A DNA stretch of 10,332 nucleotides from positions 14,997-25,328 of the forward strand of contig DIVX01000074.1 of assembly GCA_002422505.1 (NCBI GenBank), written 5' to 3'. Both the position numbers and the translations under genes were made by a program. How positions within the stretch are numbered: position 1 is the first letter of the stretch; every line of letters starts with the position of its first letter. Under the pieces are notes generated by a model. It ran no database searches. It had not been told where the DNA came from and was given only the letters and a program-made list of their open reading frames with translations. Positions 6,735 through 10,332 of this stretch are shown piece after piece. Source of the DNA: Desulfovibrio sp. UBA6121 (GTDB lineage: Bacteria > Desulfobacterota > Desulfovibrionia > Desulfovibrionales > Desulfovibrionaceae).

Positions 6735-8123
6735 ATGCTTTGTGAATTGAAGGAACGGGAACGTGCTGGCATCATCAATCCCATCTTCACCTGCCAGCCC
6801 TGCGGGGCGCAGTTCGCCAGCATCGGCATCAAGGACTGCATCGGCATTGTGCACGGCGGGCAGGGCTGCGTCATGTTCGTGCGCCTGCTCATCTCCCAGC
6901 ACTTGAAGGAGAGCTTCGAGATCGCCTCGTCCTCTGTGCACGAGAGCGGCGCGGTGTTCGGCGCCTGCGGCCGCGTGGAAGAAGCGGTGGACGTGCTCTT
7001 GATGCGCTACCCGGACGTGAAGGTGGTGCCCATCATCTCCACCTGCCTCACGGAGGTCATCGGCGACGACATAGAGGGCGTGGCGCGCAAGCTGAACGAG
7101 GGCCTGCTGGCGGAGAAGTACCCCGGACGCGAGGTCCACCTCATCCCCATCCACACGCCAAGCTTCGTGGGCAGCATGATCAGCGGCTACGACATCGCCG
7201 TACGCGACTTTGTGAAGTACTTCGCCAAGAAGACCGAGCCAAACGGCAAGTTGAACCTCATCACCGGCTGGGTGAACCCCGGCGATGTGACGGCGCTGAA
7301 GCACCTGCTGCGCGAAATGGACATCGACGCCACCGTGCTGTTTGAAATTGAGAGCTTCGATTCCCCGGTGATGCCCGACGGCAACCACGTTTCCCACGGC
7401 AGCACCACCATAGAGGACCTGACCGGCACGGCCAACGCCCAGGCCACCCTGGCCCTGAACCGCTACGAGGGCGGCAAGGCGGCGGAATATCTGGCCACGG
7501 AGTTCGACATCCCCACCCTTGTCGGCCCCACGCCCATCGGCATCCGCAACACGGACGCGTTCCTGAAGAACCTCAAGACCTTGACCGGCAAGCCCATCCC
7601 GCAGTCCCTGGTGCGCGAGCGCGGCCAGGCCCTCGACGCCCTGACCGATCTGACGCACATGTTCTTCGCCGACAAGCGCGTGGCCATTTACGGCGCGCCG
7701 GACCTGGCCATCAGCCTGGCGGAGTTCTGCCTGGACCTGGAAATGAAGCCCAAGCTGCTGCTGCTGGGCGACGACAACTCCGGCTACCAGCACGACCCGC
7801 GCATAAAGGCCCTGCAACAGAACGTGGGGCACGAGATGGAGATAGTGACCAACGCGGACTTCTGGGAACTGGAGGACCGCATCAAGAACAAGGGCCTGGA
7901 GCTCGACCTCATTCTGGGCCACTCCAAGGGCCGCTTCATCTCCATCGACTACAACATCCCCATGGTGCGCGTCGGCTTTCCCACCTACGACCGCGCCGGG
8001 TTGCACCGCCACCCCGTGGTGGGCTACGCGGGCGCCACCTGGCTGGCGGAGCAAATGGCCAACACGCTCTTCGCCGACATGGAGCACAAGCACAACAAGG
8101 AATGGATCCTCAACGTCTGGTAG
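6735..8123 (+). CDS. anfK: Fe-only nitrogenase (FeFe protein) beta subunit
   Basis: A 462-residue beta subunit, the same length as Azotobacter AnfK, that shares the P-cluster with AnfD and relays electrons to the cofactor. The P-cluster ligands by alignment with NifK are Cys20 (FTCQP), Cys45 (GGQGC) and Cys104 (ISTCLTEVIGDD). The short N-terminus, lacking the long extension of NifK, is usual for AnfK/VnfK. HTPSFVGSMISGYD, ITGWVNPGDV, PTPIGIRNTD, ILGHSKGRFISIDYNIPM and the C-terminal KEWILNVW are family stretches. AAGGAG at 6723-6728 supports the ATG, 13 bp after anfG. Odd points: an additional Cys23 three residues after ligand Cys20 where I recall Ala in Azotobacter, and Leu105 right after ligand Cys104 where Ser is common. 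Confidence 0.97.
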   Translation: MLCELKERERAGIINPIFTCQPCGAQFASIGIKDCIGIVHGGQGCVMFVRLLISQHLKESFEIASSSVHESGAVFGACGRVEEAVDVLLMRYPDVKVVPIISTCLTEVIGDDIEGVARKLNEGLLAEKYPGREVHLIPIHTPSFVGSMISGYDIAVRDFVKYFAKKTEPNGKLNLITGWVNPGDVTALKHLLREMDIDATVLFEIESFDSPVMPDGNHVSHGSTTIEDLTGTANAQATLALNRYEGGKAAEYLATEFDIPTLVGPTPIGIRNTDAFLKNLKTLTGKPIPQSLVRERGQALDALTDLTHMFFADKRVAIYGAPDLAISLAEFCLDLEMKPKLLLLGDDNSGYQHDPRIKALQQNVGHEMEIVTNADFWELEDRIKNKGLELDLILGHSKGRFISIDYNIPMVRVGFPTYDRAGLHRHPVVGYAGATWLAEQMANTLFADMEHKHNKEWILNVW

Positions 8124-8129
8124 GCCGCT

Positions 8130-8154
8130 GGCGGGCGCATATGCAGCGCCCGCC
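8130..8154 (+). other. Intercistronic hairpin after anfK
   Basis: GGCGGGCGC (8130-8138) and GCGCCCGCC (8146-8154) form a perfect 9-bp GC stem with a 7-nt loop (ATATGCA), 6 bases after the anfK stop. No T-tract follows, so it is more likely an mRNA-stabilising or attenuating structure between anfK and the downstream accessory genes than a full terminator. It could explain unequal expression of the nitrogenase and accessory genes. Confidence 0.6.
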
Positions 8155-8175
8155 GCCAGCCCCAAAAGGTGCGCC

Positions 8176-8754
8176 ATGACACAGAACAAGAGCTTCGCCT
8201 TCAGCGGCCGCGCGGACCGGCAATACCTGTTCGCCTACGCCACCAACATGCACCCGGACCAAATGGCCGAACGCTGCTCCAGGCCCACCTGCCTCGGCCC
8301 GGCCTGGCTTGAAGACCACGACCTCGGCTTCTTCGGCCGCACGGAGGCCTGGGACGGCGGCATGCCCACGGCGGTGTTCTCGCCAGGCCAGCGCCTCCGG
8401 GGCGTGGTCTATGAACTCTCCTACGGCGACGCCCAGCGGCTGGACGCCTGGGCCGACGCCAGGCTTGACGGCGCGGGCTGCTACTTCCACTATCCGGTGC
8501 GTGTGCGCGCCGCTGCGGGCCAGGAGCACTCCCTGGTGCTTTACAAAAAGGAGGTTCTGGGCGCGCCCACCCTGCCCAGCGGAGAGATGCTGGCCTTCAT
8601 TGCCCAGGCGGCGCGCCTGCGCGGCCTGCCAGAGGCCTATGCCGAGGCGCTATTGAAGCGCCCGGCCAAAAGGGCCGACTATCAGGTGCCCATGCGCGGC
8701 GGCCTCCTGAAAGAGCTTTGCGTCGTTACAAGCTGCCGCGAATGCGGCGCCTAA
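8176..8754 (+). CDS. Gamma-glutamylcyclotransferase-fold (AIG2-like) protein, probably lacking the catalytic Glu
   Basis: A 192-residue soluble protein of the gamma-glutamylcyclotransferase-like superfamily. The N-terminal YLFAYATNM (17-25) corresponds to the family's 'FAYGSNM' loop. It is followed by the typical GFFGRTEAWDGGMPTAVF and LRGVVYELSYGDAQRLDAWADA segments (75-95). In human GGCT the general base is the Glu of 'LDEQEG'; the ungapped equivalent here is Ala93 (LDAWAD), with Asp94 next to it, and the loop Gly-Ser is Ala-Thr. The C-terminus ends in a Cys cluster (Cys182, Cys187, Cys190). This looks like a binding or scaffold protein rather than an ordinary cyclotransferase, but that is inference. 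AAAGGTG (8165-8171) precedes the ATG. It lies 52 bp after anfK and 22 bp before the next gene, so it probably belongs to the anf transcript. It does not resemble AnfO. Its function in nitrogen fixation is unknown to me. Confidence 0.75.
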   Translation: MTQNKSFAFSGRADRQYLFAYATNMHPDQMAERCSRPTCLGPAWLEDHDLGFFGRTEAWDGGMPTAVFSPGQRLRGVVYELSYGDAQRLDAWADARLDGAGCYFHYPVRVRAAAGQEHSLVLYKKEVLGAPTLPSGEMLAFIAQAARLRGLPEAYAEALLKRPAKRADYQVPMRGGLLKELCVVTSCRECGA

Positions 8755-8776
8755 CCCCACCGAGGAGAAAACACCC

Positions 8777-9262
8777 ATGACCACCGACACCCCCTTTGGC
8801 CATATGCGCAGAAAGGACCGCGAGATGACCGAGCGCGCCGACATCGACGCCGTGCTTGAGGCCGGGAACGTGCTCTACCTCTCCCTGGCCGAAGGCGGGC
8901 AGCCCTTCGTGGTGCCGGTGTTCTACGCCTACGACGGCCAGGCCCTGTTCTTCCACTCCGCCAGGGCGGGCACCAAGATCAAGATGCTGAAACAGAACCC
9001 GTCCGTGTGCTTCTGCGTCACCCTGGACCACGGCATCATAGAGGCCGAAAGCCCCTGCGACTTCGAGGCCAGCCACCGCACGGTCATCGGCTTCGGCCAG
9101 GCCGCCTTCGTGGAGGACGAAACCGCCAAGCGCGATGCCCTGCAACGCATTGTGGGCCGTTTTACCGCCAGAAAATTCCAGTACCCCGCAGCCAACCTCA
9201 AAACCACCGCCGTGGTGCGCATCGACATTGCGAGCATGACGGGCAAACGCCACGGCTTCTAG
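8777..9262 (+). CDS. NimA-like / pyridoxamine 5'-phosphate oxidase-family flavin-binding protein
   Basis: A 161-residue split-barrel protein of the PNPOx-like FMN-binding superfamily, NimA-type subgroup. Family signs are RRKDREM (11-17), a helix ADIDAVLEAGNVLYLSLAEGG, the strand pair PFVVPVFYAYDG (43-54), LFFHSARAGTKIKMLKQNP (57-75), VCFCVT, and the RTVIGFGQAAFVED segment (101-114). Members bind FMN, F420 or haem and reduce small molecules; substrates are usually unknown. GAGGAG at 8762-8767 supports the ATG at 8777; an ATG at 8804 would start directly at the RRKDREM motif but has no good ribosome site. The 22-bp gap to the previous gene suggests one transcript. A role in electron supply, oxygen or NO protection, or flavin redox sensing around nitrogenase is possible but not shown. 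Cys78, Cys80 and Cys94 are present. Confidence 0.8.
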   Translation: MTTDTPFGHMRRKDREMTERADIDAVLEAGNVLYLSLAEGGQPFVVPVFYAYDGQALFFHSARAGTKIKMLKQNPSVCFCVTLDHGIIEAESPCDFEASHRTVIGFGQAAFVEDETAKRDALQRIVGRFTARKFQYPAANLKTTAVVRIDIASMTGKRHGF

Positions 9263-9269
9263 GCTCCAG

Positions 9270-9308
9270 AGGCCACAAAAACGTAGGGGGCCTACCAAAG
9301 TGTGGCCT
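9270..9308. promoter_or_regulatory. Two-tier inverted repeat between the accessory genes and the second activator
   Basis: AGGCCACA (9270-9277) pairs perfectly with TGTGGCCT (9301-9308), and inside it GTAGG (9283-9287) pairs with CCTAC (9291-9295) around a GGG loop; the 5-base stretches between the two tiers are equal in length but do not pair. It begins 7 bases after the flavoprotein gene stops. As RNA it would be a strong hairpin without T-tract, ending or protecting the anf transcript. As DNA it lies about 112-150 bp upstream of the inferred start of the next sigma-54 promoter, where an enhancer site is expected. Both roles may apply. Confidence 0.5.
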
Positions 9309-9393
9309 GACCGGTGCGGCCCGCGCGGCCACGCCATCCCTTGCTGCACGCTTTTATCCATCATTCCGGCCTGTTCTAAGTTCATTGCCCAAA

Positions 9394-9409
9394 CGGCACG
9401 GGCATTGCT
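9394..9409 (+). promoter_or_regulatory. Sigma-54 (-24/-12) promoter of the second activator gene
   Basis: CGGCACGGGCATTGCT matches TGGCACG-N4-TTGCW except for the first base. GG (9395-9396) and GC (9407-9408) are 10 bases apart as required. The inferred start near 9420 gives a ~23-base leader carrying the AGGAGG ribosome site. A sigma-54 promoter in front of a gene for a sigma-54 activator implies control by another such activator or by itself. Confidence 0.82.
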
Positions 9410-9442
9410 TTTGCCACAGGAGCCAAACAGGAGGACCGCCGC

Positions 9443-10332
9443 ATGACCCAGACCCCCTTGGGACACGGACAGGGCCGCAAGGCTGCGAAAACTGCGGCAA
9501 TGCGCGAGTGCAGCACAGGCGTGTGCCGGGGGCGTATTGTGCCGCTGCTGGATGAGATGGGGCGCATGCTGGCGGAGGACAACGACTTCGGCGGGGCGCT
9601 CACGCGGCTGCTCCAATTCATGAACGAAACCCTGGGCATGGCCCGGGGCATGGTCAGCCTGCACCACAGGGAATCGGGCCGCATCTTCGTGCACAAAAGC
9701 ATCGGGCTCACGGAAGAGGAGCAGGAGCGCGGCGTGTATTCCCTGGGCGAGGGCATTACCGGCCGGGTGGTGGAAACCGCGCGCGCCATGGTGGTTCCGC
9801 GCATCGGCGACGAACCGGCCTTCCTGAACCGCACCGGCAGCCTCTCCAACGGGCTGGACCTCGAACTATCCTTCCTCTGCGTGCCCATCGTGCTGGGAGC
9901 AAAGGTGCTGGGCACCATCAGCGCAGAGCGCCGCTACGACGACCCGGCCCTGCTGGACAAGCACCTGGACGCCCTGGTGGTGGTTGCGCATCTTCTTGCC
10001 CAGGCCGTGGAACTCTACCTGGTGGAGCATGTGGACAAGGCCGGTTGGGAGCAGCGCGCCGACCAACTGACCCGCCGCCTGGCCGAAGGCGAGCGCCCCG
10101 CCAGCCTCATTGGCGAATCCGGTCCCATGCGCGAGGTGTACGGGCTACTCCACAAGTTGGCCCAGGCCCGCACCACGGTGCTGCTGCTGGGCGAATCCGG
10201 CGTGGGCAAAGAAATGATCGCCGATGCCCTGCACCGGGGCGGCCCGGCCCCGGACGGCCCCCTGGTGAAATTCAACTGCGCCGCCCTGCCGGAAAACCTG
10301 GTGGAAAGCGAGCTGTTCGGCCACGAGAAAGG
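9443..10332 (+). CDS. AnfA-like sigma-54-dependent transcriptional activator (second copy, 3' partial)
   Basis: The first 296 residues of a second activator, running off the right edge. The order is the same as in the first: an N-terminal leader with Cys23-X4-Cys28, a GAF domain (about 35-190), then the AAA+ domain with Walker A GESGVGKE (250-257). It ends at SELFGHEKG, just before the expected GAFTGA loop. The paralogy is obvious: VPRIGDEPAFLNRTGS is identical in both, as are CRGRI, GEGITG, LCVPI, LAQAVEL and EHVDK. AGGAGGA (9429-9435) lies 7 bases before the ATG. The GAF pocket region differs (SNGLDLELSF against VILAEDLGRAF), so the two may sense different signals. It has its own sigma-54 promoter, unlike the first copy. 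It could be a second AnfA, or a NifA/VnfA for another operon beginning to the right; the missing C-terminal DNA-binding domain would tell. Confidence 0.87.
   Translation, partial: MTQTPLGHGQGRKAAKTAAMRECSTGVCRGRIVPLLDEMGRMLAEDNDFGGALTRLLQFMNETLGMARGMVSLHHRESGRIFVHKSIGLTEEEQERGVYSLGEGITGRVVETARAMVVPRIGDEPAFLNRTGSLSNGLDLELSFLCVPIVLGAKVLGTISAERRYDDPALLDKHLDALVVVAHLLAQAVELYLVEHVDKAGWEQRADQLTRRLAEGERPASLIGESGPMREVYGLLHKLAQARTTVLLLGESGVGKEMIADALHRGGPAPDGPLVKFNCAALPENLVESELFGHEK

Noticed and set aside
3221..8123. Vanadium nitrogenase (vnf) instead of Fe-only (anf)
   Set aside because: AnfD has PGGSK at 335-339 where VFe proteins have the carbonate-binding TGGPR, the whole of AnfD and AnfK follows the Fe-only wording, and the H gene heads the same operon as in anf.
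8130..8154. Intrinsic terminator after anfK
   Set aside because: The stem is strong but no T-tract follows and the next gene begins within 22 bases; kept only as an intercistronic hairpin.
8176..8754. AnfO, the usual accessory protein after anfK
   Set aside because: The sequence carries gamma-glutamylcyclotransferase-fold motifs and does not resemble AnfO as I know it.
1..10332. CRISPR arrays, tRNA or rRNA genes, insertion sequences
   Set aside because: No regularly spaced repeats, tRNA-like folds, rRNA stretches or transposase-like frames were seen.

Overview
This window is a GC-rich bacterial segment that carries a complete structural operon for the iron-only (Fe-only, Anf) nitrogenase. 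Two related sigma-54-dependent activators of the AnfA type flank it. The organism is probably a diazotrophic deltaproteobacterium, most likely of the Desulfovibrio group. Three things suggest this: high GC, a nitrogenase operon with the PII-like pair nifI1-nifI2 between the H and D genes (an arrangement known from archaea, clostridia and sulfate reducers, not typical of alpha- or gammaproteobacteria), and GAF-AAA+-Fis regulators. The taxonomic call is an inference; no rRNA or tRNA gene is visible.

Layout, all genes on the + strand. (1) 1-599: the 3' end of a 2-aminoethylphosphonate--pyruvate transaminase gene (phnW), unrelated to nitrogen fixation. (2) 600-812: a GC-rich spacer with a 15-bp direct repeat and small dyads. 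(3) 813-2465: the first AnfA-like activator. (4) 2466-3143: a 678-bp noncoding region that is strongly C-rich early on and carries several dyads nearer the promoter. (5) 3144-3159: a near-consensus -24/-12 sigma-54 promoter. (6) 3221-8123: anfH-nifI1-nifI2-anfD-anfG-anfK with gaps of 10-24 bp. (7) 8176-9262: two apparent operon passengers, a gamma-glutamylcyclotransferase-fold protein whose usual catalytic Glu seems to be missing, and a NimA/PNPOx-type flavin-binding protein. (8) 9270-9308: a long two-tier inverted repeat. (9) 9394-9409: a second sigma-54 promoter. (10) 9443-10332: a second AnfA-like activator, cut off by the window edge inside its AAA+ domain.

How the parts fit together: AnfH (Fe protein) delivers electrons to AnfDGK (FeFe protein), which carries P-cluster and FeFe-cofactor ligands at the expected positions. 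NifI1/NifI2 should switch nitrogenase activity in response to 2-oxoglutarate and ATP. The activators should open the sigma-54 promoters. Both have a Cys-X4-Cys pair just before the GAF domain, as in AnfA, which suggests a redox- or metal-sensitive switch. Because the second regulator has its own sigma-54 promoter, a feed-forward or auto-activating loop is likely. Cofactor assembly genes (nifB, nifV, nifU/S) and anfO/anfR are not in the window and must lie elsewhere or be replaced. The least explained parts are the two accessory genes after anfK, the paired activators, and the dyads upstream of the two sigma-54 promoters.
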